From the NCBI GenBank assembly GCA_023136145.1, contig JAGLRU010000309.1:1-11737 (forward strand): a DNA stretch of 11,737 bases, read 5' to 3'. Below are positions 5,461 to 11,737 of the stretch, in pieces. Under the pieces are notes generated by a model. That model searched no databases. It was not told where the DNA came from and saw only the letters and a list, made by a program, of their open reading frames with translations. Numbering within the stretch: position 1 is the stretch's first letter; each line of letters opens with the position of its first letter. This DNA comes from Alphaproteobacteria bacterium (GTDB taxonomy: Bacteria > Pseudomonadota > Alphaproteobacteria > Micavibrionales > UBA2020). A program made the translations under genes and the position numbers.

Positions 5461-6720
5461 TTATTCCCCCACAACCACCAGCACATGTTTTTTCCTGCCG
5501 GCGGAAAGTTTGATCGTATTGTCCGCCAAGAAGTTGGCAGAAGTAACAGATTGCTGCCCATCCGACACCTTTTCATCGTTTATACGGGCACCACCACCAG
5601 CAATCAATCGACGCGCTTCGGCGTTAGATGCCGCCAGCCCCGCCTCTTTGAACAGCGCAAAGACAGGAATACCTCCAGCCAGTCTTGCACTAGGGATAGT
5701 AATGGTAGGCAATCCTTCCGCCGCCACTCCTTCCTCGAAAGTTTTTCGAGCGGTTTCAGCAACAAGCTTCGCCTCTAATTCACCATGACAGATTTTGGTG
5801 ACTTCAAAGGCCAAAATCTTTTTGGCCTCATTGATCTCCGATCCTTTGAGCTTTTCCAGCTTTTCAATTTCCGCAATTGGAAGTTCAGTAAAGAAACGCA
5901 ACATACTCCCGACATCGGCATCATCCGTATTGCGTATATACTGATAATATTGATATGGACTGAACATCTCAGCATTGACCCATACAGCTCCCTCGGCGGT
6001 TTTTCCCATTTTTTTCCCAGCCCCGCTCAGCAGCAGCGGACAGGTCAGCCCGAAGACTTCCTTCTGCCGAACGCGGCGGACTAGCTCCACACCATTGATG
6101 ATATTACCCCATTGATCAGATGCACCCATTTGCAATACGCAACCATGTTCTTTACTAAGCTCAAGGAAATCGTATGCCTGTAAAATCATGTAGTTAAATT
6201 CGAGAAAAGTCAGTGGCTGTTCACGCTCAAGACGCAGCTTTACACTGTCAAAGGAAAGCATCCGGTTGATGGTGAAATGTTTGCCAAAATCGCGCAGGAA
6301 ATCGATGTAATTGAGAGACCCAAGCCAGTCCGCATTATTAACCATGACGGCATCTGTTTTATTATCACCAAAAGTCAAGAACTGCGAAAAAATGCTTTTT
6401 ATGCCGCGAATATTGTTCTGAATATCCTGTTCGCTCAGGAGTTTGCGGCCTTCGTCCTTGCCTGAAGGATCGCCTACTTTGCTAGTTCCGCCTCCCATCA
6501 GGACAATCGGTTTATGCCCCGTATTTTGCAACCAGCGAAGCATCATAATGGGCATAAGATTCCCAAGATGCAGACTATCCGCCGTTGCGTCAAATCCAAT
6601 ATAGGCCGTTACAGGACGGTCTTCCATTAGCCGTTTATCCAACCCCTCCAGATCGGTACACTGATGCAGAAATCCGCGTTCCTGCATAACTTTCAAAAAT
6701 TCCGAGCGCACTGTTACCAC
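5461..6720 (-). CDS. tyrS: Tyrosyl-tRNA synthetase (class I)
   Basis: TyrS charges tRNA-Tyr with tyrosine in the cytoplasm. The 419-residue protein has the full class I architecture. The tyrosine/ATP site includes YIGFDATADSLHLGN, with HLGN at 51-54 as the HIGH motif. The tRNA-Tyr core has GASDQWGNIINGVEL (199-213). The signature KMGKT (237-241) stands for KMSKS, as is usual in bacterial TyrS. A C-terminal S4 RNA-binding domain covers about 350-419 (AEARRLIAGGGARINDEKV). No ATG precedes the conserved SEFLKVMQERGFLHQCTD. I chose the GTG at 6720 because GAGG lies 6 nt upstream; another in-frame GTG at 6732 is possible but less well placed. The gene is divergent from the Sua5-type gene. Confidence 0.95.
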   Translation of the reverse strand: MVTVRSEFLKVMQERGFLHQCTDLEGLDKRLMEDRPVTAYIGFDATADSLHLGNLMPIMMLRWLQNTGHKPIVLMGGGTSKVGDPSGKDEGRKLLSEQDIQNNIRGIKSIFSQFLTFGDNKTDAVMVNNADWLGSLNYIDFLRDFGKHFTINRMLSFDSVKLRLEREQPLTFLEFNYMILQAYDFLELSKEHGCVLQMGASDQWGNIINGVELVRRVRQKEVFGLTCPLLLSGAGKKMGKTAEGAVWVNAEMFSPYQYYQYIRNTDDADVGSMLRFFTELPIAEIEKLEKLKGSEINEAKKILAFEVTKICHGELEAKLVAETARKTFEEGVAAEGLPTITIPSARLAGGIPVFALFKEAGLAASNAEARRLIAGGGARINDEKVSDGQQSVTSANFLADNTIKLSAGRKKHVLVVVGE

Positions 6721-6848
6721 TGTTTGCCTCACTTGTTTATTTCGCCTACTATATCTTGAAAAGAAATCGAAATAAAGATGAAGATATACAGAGTTATCGG
6801 GCTGATAAATGACACATAATGATCAATAATAGGAGAAAAACTTCGCAC
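6721..6848. promoter_or_regulatory. Divergent intergenic region between tyrS and the Sua5-type gene
   Basis: About 128 nt must hold promoters for both genes. An 8-bp inverted repeat, TATATCTT at 6750-6757 and AAGATATA at 6781-6788, sits centrally. TATAGT on the minus strand (6748-6753) is a possible tyrS -10 box. No convincing -35 hexamer was seen on either strand. Confidence 0.3.
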
Positions 6849-7820
6849 ATGACTCTAATCCTTGAAGGCACTAGCGAAAACATCCGAAAAGCCGCTAGTC
6901 GCCTGAAATCCGGCGAGCTTGCAGCTTTTCCGACGGAAACAGTCTACGGACTTGGTGCCGATGCCACCAACGACAAAGCTGTTGCCTCCATATTCGCAGC
7001 TAAAAGTCGCCCTGTCTTCAATCCAATAATCGTACATTTCACAGACATTGAAAAAGTAAAGAAAGCAGTCGTTTTCAATGATAAGGCGGAAGTTCTGGCA
7101 AAAGCGTTTTGGCCAGGCCCGCTGACATTAATTTTGCCACGAAGGAAAGATACTAATATTTCTCTGCTATGCAGCGCGGGACTTTCTACACTGGCGGTAC
7201 GATGCCCATCACACCCTGTAGCACGTCAGTTGATAAAAACTCTGGGAAAGCCAATCGCTGCGCCTAGCGCAAACAAATCCGGGAGTCTAAGCCCAACCAC
7301 GCCACAACATGTCCTAAAAAGCCTTGGGGAAAAGGTAGAATTAATTCTGGCAGGAGGTAGGGCATCGGTTGGACTGGAATCAACGGTGGTGGATATGACT
7401 GATGCAGAGCCAGTGCTACTGCGTCCGGGCATAGTGACGCTGGAAGATTTGCGGTTACATATCGGCGAAGTCAGGGTAGAAACAAAAGCAACAAACGATC
7501 ACCCGAAATCGCCAGGACAACTTCTAAAGCACTACGCCCCGAAAACGCCATTGCGCCTCAGAGCCGTCAATGCAAAACCCGGGGAAGCATTGCTAGCCTT
7601 CGGGACGATCCGGTTTATCGCAGACGGCGCACTCCTGAACCTTAGCGAGCGTGGCGACTTGAACGAGGCAGCCGCAAACTTGTTCTCCATGCTGCATCAG
7701 TTCGATTCGGAAGGGCACAAAAGCATTGCCGTCATGAATATTCCGAATACGGGGCTTGGCATGGCGATCAATGACCGTCTACGCCGAGCAGCGGGGGCGC
7801 AGCAGCAGAAAAAAAACTGA
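6849..7820 (+). CDS. L-threonylcarbamoyladenylate synthase, Sua5 type
   Basis: The enzyme makes threonylcarbamoyl-AMP from threonine, bicarbonate and ATP. This is the first step of t6A37 modification in tRNAs reading ANN codons. The 323-residue protein is the long two-domain Sua5 form. The YrdC domain (about 10-200) has FPTETVYGLGADA (27-39), KSRPVFNPIIVH (52-63) and APSANKSGSLSPT (138-150). The linker SPGQLLKHYAPKTPL (221-235) leads into a C-terminal Sua5 domain ending IAVMNIPNTGLGMAINDRL. The ATG at 6849 (MTLILEG) fits the family start, with AGGAG 13 nt upstream, somewhat far. An alternative ATG at 6819 would place that AGGAG inside the gene. The gene is divergent from tyrS and convergent with the zincin-like gene. 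Confidence 0.93.
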   Translation: MTLILEGTSENIRKAASRLKSGELAAFPTETVYGLGADATNDKAVASIFAAKSRPVFNPIIVHFTDIEKVKKAVVFNDKAEVLAKAFWPGPLTLILPRRKDTNISLLCSAGLSTLAVRCPSHPVARQLIKTLGKPIAAPSANKSGSLSPTTPQHVLKSLGEKVELILAGGRASVGLESTVVDMTDAEPVLLRPGIVTLEDLRLHIGEVRVETKATNDHPKSPGQLLKHYAPKTPLRLRAVNAKPGEALLAFGTIRFIADGALLNLSERGDLNEAAANLFSMLHQFDSEGHKSIAVMNIPNTGLGMAINDRLRRAAGAQQQKKN

Positions 7821-7845
7821 GCGCACTTTTTCCGCAGACAATAAA

Positions 7846-7875
7846 AAAGGGCTGCCTCCCCCGAAGCAGCCCTTT
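7846..7875. terminator. Intrinsic terminator between convergent genes
   Basis: AAAGGGCTGC (7846-7855) and GCAGCCCTTT (7866-7875) form a perfect 10-bp stem with a 10-nt loop. On the minus strand the hairpin is followed by a run of six Ts, so it is a strong terminator for the zincin-like gene. On the plus strand only three Ts follow, so it probably also stops the Sua5-type transcript, less efficiently. Confidence 0.85.
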
Positions 7876-7907
7876 ATCGTAAGAAGGATCAAAGCACCCA
7901 GAAACCC

Positions 7908-8369
7908 CTAACCGGCGCGAATACCCGGAGCCGTCGCCCCGGACATATCCTCCTCATATATTCCATCCCCATACATTTCGATTTCATTATTAGAAAAACC
8001 AAGATGGTTACCAATTTCTTGAATAATCACACGGTTGACAAGATGTGTTAAATCTTCACCAGTCTCCTCCCAAACATCGAGTATCGGACGACGGTAGAGA
8101 TGAAGCACGTCCTGACTCTTTACATTCATCGCCCTATACCCAATGGACGCTGGAGGAGAACTCTGATAGCAGCCAAGCAAGTCGAACGATTTCTCCTCCA
8201 GTTCCATTTCTTGTTCGATAAAAGTATCCGGGAAATCTTCAACCATTATTCTCAATTCGCCGATATGTTTTTTCAAACCTCCCGGAAGTTCAGCAAGAAC
8301 ACCCTCTGCAATCTCTTTTATATTCTCAAGCGACGGTGGAACTGTAAACCCCACAAATATCGACTTCAT
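7908..8369 (-). CDS. Metallopeptidase-family (zincin-like, PF06262 type) protein lacking the HExxH ligands
   Basis: The 153-residue protein matches the short bacterial zincin-like 'metallopeptidase family' (formerly DUF1025). Matching features include helix LENIKEIAEGVLAELPGGLK, the strand ELRIMVEDFPD (38-48), LLGCYQ, LHLYRRPILDVWEE (89-102) and the motif helix. Family members carry HExGHHxGxxD there. This protein has QEIGNHLGFSN (117-127): both motif histidines and the usual third-ligand aspartate are replaced (Q117, N121, N127), while the glutamate (E118) is kept. The frame is intact and neighbouring conserved residues remain, so this looks like a non-catalytic paralogue rather than decay. 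The start is ATG at 8369; a TTG two codons upstream is possible. The ribosome binding site is weak. Confidence 0.85.
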   Translation of the reverse strand: MKSIFVGFTVPPSLENIKEIAEGVLAELPGGLKKHIGELRIMVEDFPDTFIEQEMELEEKSFDLLGCYQSSPPASIGYRAMNVKSQDVLHLYRRPILDVWEETGEDLTHLVNRVIIQEIGNHLGFSNNEIEMYGDGIYEEDMSGATAPGIRAG

Positions 8370-8623
8370 TTTCAACTTATTTAACCCCTGACTTAAACAT
8401 CAGCATAACAGTTTAACCAGACAATTTAACTACTATACCGAATCGGATAAAAAGCAACAATGAAAAAAACAGACAAGAGTCAATATAACGAATCGTTTAT
8501 TAAAAAAATATGAATAAAAAACGATTTCTTTTTACAGAAGCTGATTAATTTTTCCTATTTTGTCAAAATCTTTGTTTTATGGGCACTCGCAACACAATGA
8601 ATTTTTAGATCAAAGCGTCATTT
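8370..8623. other. AT-rich intergenic region, no gene found
   Basis: These 254 nt separate the end of coaX from the start of the zincin-like gene and must contain the latter's promoter unless coaX transcription reads through. The only ordered element is an inverted repeat, AATCGTTT at 8491-8498 and AAACGATT at 8519-8526, with a 20-nt A/T-rich spacer. I see no ORF with a ribosome binding site and no strong coaX terminator. Confidence 0.4.
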
Positions 8624-9433
8624 TTATGCGCTGCTTCCCACTGACTTAACTTTCTGCATAGACTCCAACGAATAATTATAAGCAATTCTCAACCCTTGCA
8701 GAACTAGATCAGGCAAAATTATATCGAAGATTTTCTCATCACGGAAAAGCTGTGAAAAACCACCAGTTCCGATGACTGTGACTGTTTCTCCATTAAACGT
8801 CTCTTTTTTAAGACCGGAGACTATCTCCCGCAAAGCACCGAGGTGACCAAAATAGAGACCTCGCTGAACACTTCCCCTCGTCGTTTGTCCGAGATGAGTC
8901 GGTGGCACTTTGATATCAACTTCCATCAGTTTGGCGGCATTAGAACTCAACGCCTCCATTGACAGCCGCATACCTGCAAGAATAACTCCTCCCAAATAAT
9001 CCTTCTTTTTATTGACTGCGCAGAATGTTGTGGCAGTTCCCTCGTCAATGATAATAATGTTTTTGTCCGGGAAAGCGTTTACCACGCCAATGGCATTGGC
9101 GATACGATCTGCCCCAACTTCCGCCGGATTTTTGTACCTGATATTCAGCCCCGTCCTAACACCAGCCTTTAAATTAAAAACCTCCACCCCAAAATACTGT
9201 GAGATCGCGTGATTGATGGTGTAATTGCAGGCAGGCACAACGGAACACATAGCAACCGCCGTTACATCAGAAGAATCCAACTTGTTTAATTGCAAGATGT
9301 CCCGCAGAAAGATGCCGAACTGATCAGACGTACCAAGTTGATGTGTGGCATAGCGAAAGCGCAGAACAATCTTATCATCCCGAAACACTCCACCAAAAAT
9401 ATGCGTATTACCGACATCAAGACAAAGCAGCAT
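8624..9433 (-). CDS. coaX: Type III pantothenate kinase
   Basis: CoaX phosphorylates pantothenate to 4'-phosphopantothenate with ATP, the first committed step of CoA synthesis. The 269-residue protein shows the ASKHA-fold motifs: LCLDVGNTH (3-11, ATP phosphate binding), the segment ending AEVGADRIANA (104-114, including the catalytic-region GADR), IIIDEGTATTF (127-137) and GGVILAG (148-154). GTGG near residue 221 begins the second phosphate region. In the third motif, position 131 is Glu, where Phe, Leu or Cys is more usual. I chose the ATG at 9433 (MLLCLDVGNTH): AAAAGGA lies 8 nt upstream, whereas the ATG at 9442 would sit directly on that site. The start overlaps panC by 17 nt; it is the last gene of the operon. 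Confidence 0.94.
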   Translation of the reverse strand: MLLCLDVGNTHIFGGVFRDDKIVLRFRYATHQLGTSDQFGIFLRDILQLNKLDSSDVTAVAMCSVVPACNYTINHAISQYFGVEVFNLKAGVRTGLNIRYKNPAEVGADRIANAIGVVNAFPDKNIIIIDEGTATTFCAVNKKKDYLGGVILAGMRLSMEALSSNAAKLMEVDIKVPPTHLGQTTRGSVQRGLYFGHLGALREIVSGLKKETFNGETVTVIGTGGFSQLFRDEKIFDIILPDLVLQGLRIAYNYSLESMQKVKSVGSSA

Positions 9434-10202
9434 TTTTTTCATCCTTTTTTACAGTTGGAAGATTATCAATCAGTCGGACTTTGTCAAGCCATACCGCTGC
9501 TAATCGCCGCCACCACTTTGTCGCCACATATTCGGGACTAAATCCCTGCCGTTCCAATTCCAGTTTCACAGCTTCGTCACTGGAATCACTTCCTAACAGA
9601 CTCGACAATAGTGCGGCTTTTTTACATTGTTCTGCCGTTAAGCGCATATTACGCGAACTAATCGCAAGTCCGCTTTCCTCCCGTATCGTAGGACAAGAAA
9701 CAATTTCAATCGGCAGAAACAATTCCGCAACCATTTTTTTAACCAGCATCAGTTGCTGGAAATCCTTTTCCCCGAAATAGGCACGGGTTGGCTGCACCAG
9801 ATTCAGGAACTTCAGAACAATCGTCAGCACCCCAGTAAAATGACCGGGTCGGAACTCTCCCTCCAACTCACGACTTAAGTTTGTTTCAGACACCTGCACT
9901 TCATATCCGTTAGGATACATAACCTCTTCAGACGGACAAAAGACAACATCAACGCCGAGAGACTCTAGCAGTTTATAATCCTCTTCTGATGTGCGTTGGT
10001 ACTGCTCAAAATCAGACGATTGATTAAACTGCTTCGAGTTGACGAAAATGCTCACGACGACAAAATCATTTTCTTTTCGTGCGCGTCTACACAAGCTGGC
10101 ATGACCTTCGTGCAAGTTTCCCATTGTGGGAACAAATCCAACAGTTCCCCTGAGATTCCCGCGAATCTCCCGCAAGTGCCCTATTTCAGTAACAATGTTC
10201 AT
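9417..10202 (-). CDS. panC: Pantothenate synthetase (pantoate-beta-alanine ligase)
   Basis: PanC joins pantoate and beta-alanine with ATP through a pantoyl-adenylate intermediate. The 261-residue protein has FVPTMGNLHEGH (23-34, HIGH-like nucleotide site), VVVSIFVNSKQF (48-59), RPGHFTGVLTIVLKFLNLVQ (118-137), YFGEKDFQQL (142-151) and ISSRNMRL (181-188, the SRN motif). Two normally proline positions differ: FVNP is FVNS, and YPR is YQR at 68-70. The length is slightly below the usual 280 or so. The ATG at 10202 (MNIVTEI) has AAAGGAG 10 nt upstream and fits the family. An ATG-less upstream extension to 10247 lies inside panB. The start overlaps panB by 17 nt. Confidence 0.95.
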   Translation of the reverse strand: MNIVTEIGHLREIRGNLRGTVGFVPTMGNLHEGHASLCRRARKENDFVVVSIFVNSKQFNQSSDFEQYQRTSEEDYKLLESLGVDVVFCPSEEVMYPNGYEVQVSETNLSRELEGEFRPGHFTGVLTIVLKFLNLVQPTRAYFGEKDFQQLMLVKKMVAELFLPIEIVSCPTIREESGLAISSRNMRLTAEQCKKAALLSSLLGSDSSDEAVKLELERQGFSPEYVATKWWRRLAAVWLDKVRLIDNLPTVKKDEKNAALS

Positions 10203-10974
10203 GACTCGGAAACTCCTTTGTTTTGACGGACTGCGCATAGCCCTCAACTGCCTGTGTTACCAGTGCAGCACCGTCCATAAATTTTCGAACGAATTTTGGG
10301 CTGAAACTTGTGTTAAGCCCAAGCAAATCCTGAAAGACTAAAACCTGTCCATCCGTTTCCGCACCTGCGCCAATGCCAATAGTAGTGATTTTCAACTGCT
10401 GCGTAATACGAGTGGCAACAGCAGCAGGCACACATTCAAGCACCAAAGAAAAACATCCGGCTTCCTCCAACGCTATCGCTTCCTCCAACAACCGTTTAGC
10501 ACTCTCCTCCGTTTTTCCCTGTACTTTATAGCCACCTAACTGGTTGAGAAACTGTGGTGTCAGACCGATATGCCCCATAACTGGAACACCGGAATGGACA
10601 AGATGTGAGATAAACTCGGTATTGCCGTTGGCTCCTTCCAGCTTTACAGCATGTGCCCCAGCCTGCATCAAAGCACGCACCGCCGCGATATTTTCGTTTA
10701 ATGACGAACGAAAAGAAAGGAACGGCATATCACCGATAATAAATTTATCTTTCGCACCACGACTAACGGCGGCAGTATGCAGTGCCATCATATCCATTGT
10801 CGCCGAAATCGTATCACTAAAGCCGTGCATCGTCATGGCAAGGCTATCTCCAACAAGTATACAATCAATGCTGGTTTTATTGAGGATCGCCGCACTCGTA
10901 AAATCGTAGCATGTAATCATGGTTATTTTTTCTCCAGACGCTTTTTTCGCCTGAAAATCGCAAACAGTCATCAT
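10186..10974 (-). CDS. panB: 3-methyl-2-oxobutanoate hydroxymethyltransferase
   Basis: PanB transfers a hydroxymethyl group from 5,10-methylene-tetrahydrofolate to 2-oxoisovalerate, giving ketopantoate. The 262-residue TIM-barrel protein keeps the key sites: TCYDFTSA (21-28), VGDSLAM with metal ligand D43, GDMPF with D82, KLEG with E113, PVMGHIGLTPQ (131-141), VLECVP with probable base E180, and GIGAGAETDGQVLVFQDLLG (200-219). The ATG at 10974 has AAGGAG 8 nt upstream. Its A is the last base of the preceding stop (TAATG), a typical translational-coupling junction. A second ATG immediately follows. The gene sits between the reductase-like gene and panC in the operon. Confidence 0.96.
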   Translation of the reverse strand: MMTVCDFQAKKASGEKITMITCYDFTSAAILNKTSIDCILVGDSLAMTMHGFSDTISATMDMMALHTAAVSRGAKDKFIIGDMPFLSFRSSLNENIAAVRALMQAGAHAVKLEGANGNTEFISHLVHSGVPVMGHIGLTPQFLNQLGGYKVQGKTEESAKRLLEEAIALEEAGCFSLVLECVPAAVATRITQQLKITTIGIGAGAETDGQVLVFQDLLGLNTSFSPKFVRKFMDGAALVTQAVEGYAQSVKTKEFPSHEHCY

Positions 10975-11687
10975 TATTTTTTCTCCTTAATAAAATTATA
11001 GACTTCTACAAAATCCTGATAGATGTGCTGAAACGGATCACCTTCAAGAGCATCGAAGTTTTTCTGAATCGTCGCGACATCCCCTCGCACCAAAGGTCCC
11101 GCAAAGGCCAAAGAATGATCCGTCAGAAGGTTTTCCATCTGCTGACGCAAGTAAGCATGACCTATTTCAGCTGGAAGATGAAACTCGGATTCCAATGTGG
11201 TGAAAAACTTCTGCCACAGCAAACAAGAAAAATTTCCACCAAGTACGCATATCGCGTGGTATTTCGCCTTATGTTCAGGAGCAAGCGTAACATGCTGATT
11301 GGAAAGTCCGGGGAGCAGCGTTTCAAAAGGCGGAGCCGTTGCATCAACAACAAAAGAGACAGACAGATATTTATCAAGCGTATAGAGGCTCGTATTAAAC
11401 GTCATAAGAGGATGCACGCCATAAGCCTTTTCGCTAACCAGCGAACCGGAGAAATGCACTTTAATGGCGGGAAAGTCTTGCAAATACTTTGTGATAAAAG
11501 GCTCTATCGCATTATCATTAATAAGAACCAGAATATGCGTTGCCTTCTGCGCAAATTCCTTAAGCAGTGTAGGAGATTCTGACCGATTCCATTGTGAGGA
11601 AGTAATACCAAGCAAAGACAAGTAATGACGGAAATGTCGCGCCATTCGTCCATTGCCTATAATCAGATAGTAGGGTACTTGTCTCAT
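10974..11687 (-). CDS. panG: Rossmann/DUF2520 oxidoreductase, probable ketopantoate reductase (PanG-type)
   Basis: The 237-residue protein has an N-terminal Rossmann fold (YYLIIGNGRMARHF, glycine motif 11-16; second strand near 30; HILVLIND about 51-58; KVHFSGSLVS). A C-terminal helical DUF2520-like domain follows (EHKAKYHAICVLGGNFSCLL onward). This is the Rossmann-like plus DUF2520 arrangement, distantly related to ketopantoate and pyrroline-carboxylate reductases. From memory, PanG of Francisella is a ketopantoate reductase of this broad type. Here the gene precedes panB in one operon with panC and coaX, exactly where the missing NADPH-dependent step is needed. The ATG at 11687 has GAGGA 8 nt upstream. 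The fold call is firm; the enzymatic assignment rests mainly on context. Confidence 0.75.
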   Translation of the reverse strand: MRQVPYYLIIGNGRMARHFRHYLSLLGITSSQWNRSESPTLLKEFAQKATHILVLINDNAIEPFITKYLQDFPAIKVHFSGSLVSEKAYGVHPLMTFNTSLYTLDKYLSVSFVVDATAPPFETLLPGLSNQHVTLAPEHKAKYHAICVLGGNFSCLLWQKFFTTLESEFHLPAEIGHAYLRQQMENLLTDHSLAFAGPLVRGDVATIQKNFDALEGDPFQHIYQDFVEVYNFIKEKK

Positions 11688-11737
11688 TGATCAAGTCCTC
11701 AAGTTCTGGTGACAGATTTTATCTATATTATCAACAA

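Noticed and set aside
6750..6788. TATATCTT/AAGATATA inverted repeat as a specific operator between tyrS and the Sua5-type gene
   Set aside because: It is short, AT-rich and widely spaced in an AT-rich promoter region; not convincing beyond noting it.
8460..8513. Short plus-strand ORF starting MKKTDKSQYN
   Set aside because: Only 17 codons, no Shine-Dalgarno, and it overlaps the AT-rich inverted repeat; likely chance.
10544..10909. Plus-strand 121-codon open frame opposite panB
   Set aside because: It is a shadow of panB, which has intact active-site motifs.
11025..11582. Plus-strand 185-codon open frame opposite the DUF2520 gene
   Set aside because: Its product is extremely rich in Arg and Lys, with no ribosome binding site. 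The antisense gene is well supported by motifs and operon context.

Overview
The window reads as a chromosomal segment of a low-to-moderate GC alphaproteobacterium. The strongest taxonomic evidence is a flagellin gene followed by flbT and flaF, a flagellin-regulator pair characteristic of Alphaproteobacteria. The other proteins (TyrS, Sua5/TsaC, PanB, PanC, CoaX) are bacterial housekeeping enzymes that do not narrow the lineage. No tRNA, rRNA, insertion sequence, phage gene or CRISPR array was seen.

Layout, left to right. (1) Positions 1-1959, minus strand: a tightly packed operon of DUF2089 (zinc ribbon/HTH), a LemA protein with an extra N-terminal extension, and a TPM-domain membrane protein cut by the window edge. 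(2) Positions 1960-2255: an extremely AT-rich intergenic region with a 15-bp direct repeat at an exact 30-bp pitch, followed by an unrecognised 40-codon ORF with a strong Shine-Dalgarno. (3) Positions 2256-2879, plus strand: a 207-residue protein I do not recognise. (4) Positions 2898-5078, minus strand: flagellin, flbT and flaF. Flagellin is preceded by a consensus sigma-54 promoter and several dyad-symmetric elements. A 10-bp perfect inverted repeat lies between flagellin and flbT. (5) Positions 5461-7820: tyrS (minus) and a Sua5-type threonylcarbamoyladenylate synthase gene (plus), divergently transcribed. (6) A terminator hairpin, then a minus-strand gene of the zincin-like 'metallopeptidase family' whose HExxH motif has lost its metal ligands. 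(7) Positions 8624-11687, minus strand: a four-gene pantothenate/CoA operon transcribed as a Rossmann/DUF2520 reductase (PanG-like), panB, panC and coaX.

How the genes work together. The last operon can encode an unbroken route from 2-oxoisovalerate to 4'-phosphopantothenate if the DUF2520 protein is the ketopantoate reductase: PanB, reductase, PanC, CoaX. The flagellin cluster fits sigma-54 control of flagellin plus post-transcriptional control by FlbT and FlaF. The DUF2089-LemA-TPM operon looks like a regulator plus a membrane-envelope module of unknown function. The points most worth a second look are the apparently metal-dead zincin paralogue, the PanG-type operon, the extended LemA with its repeat-bearing promoter region, and the RNA/DNA symmetry elements around flagellin.
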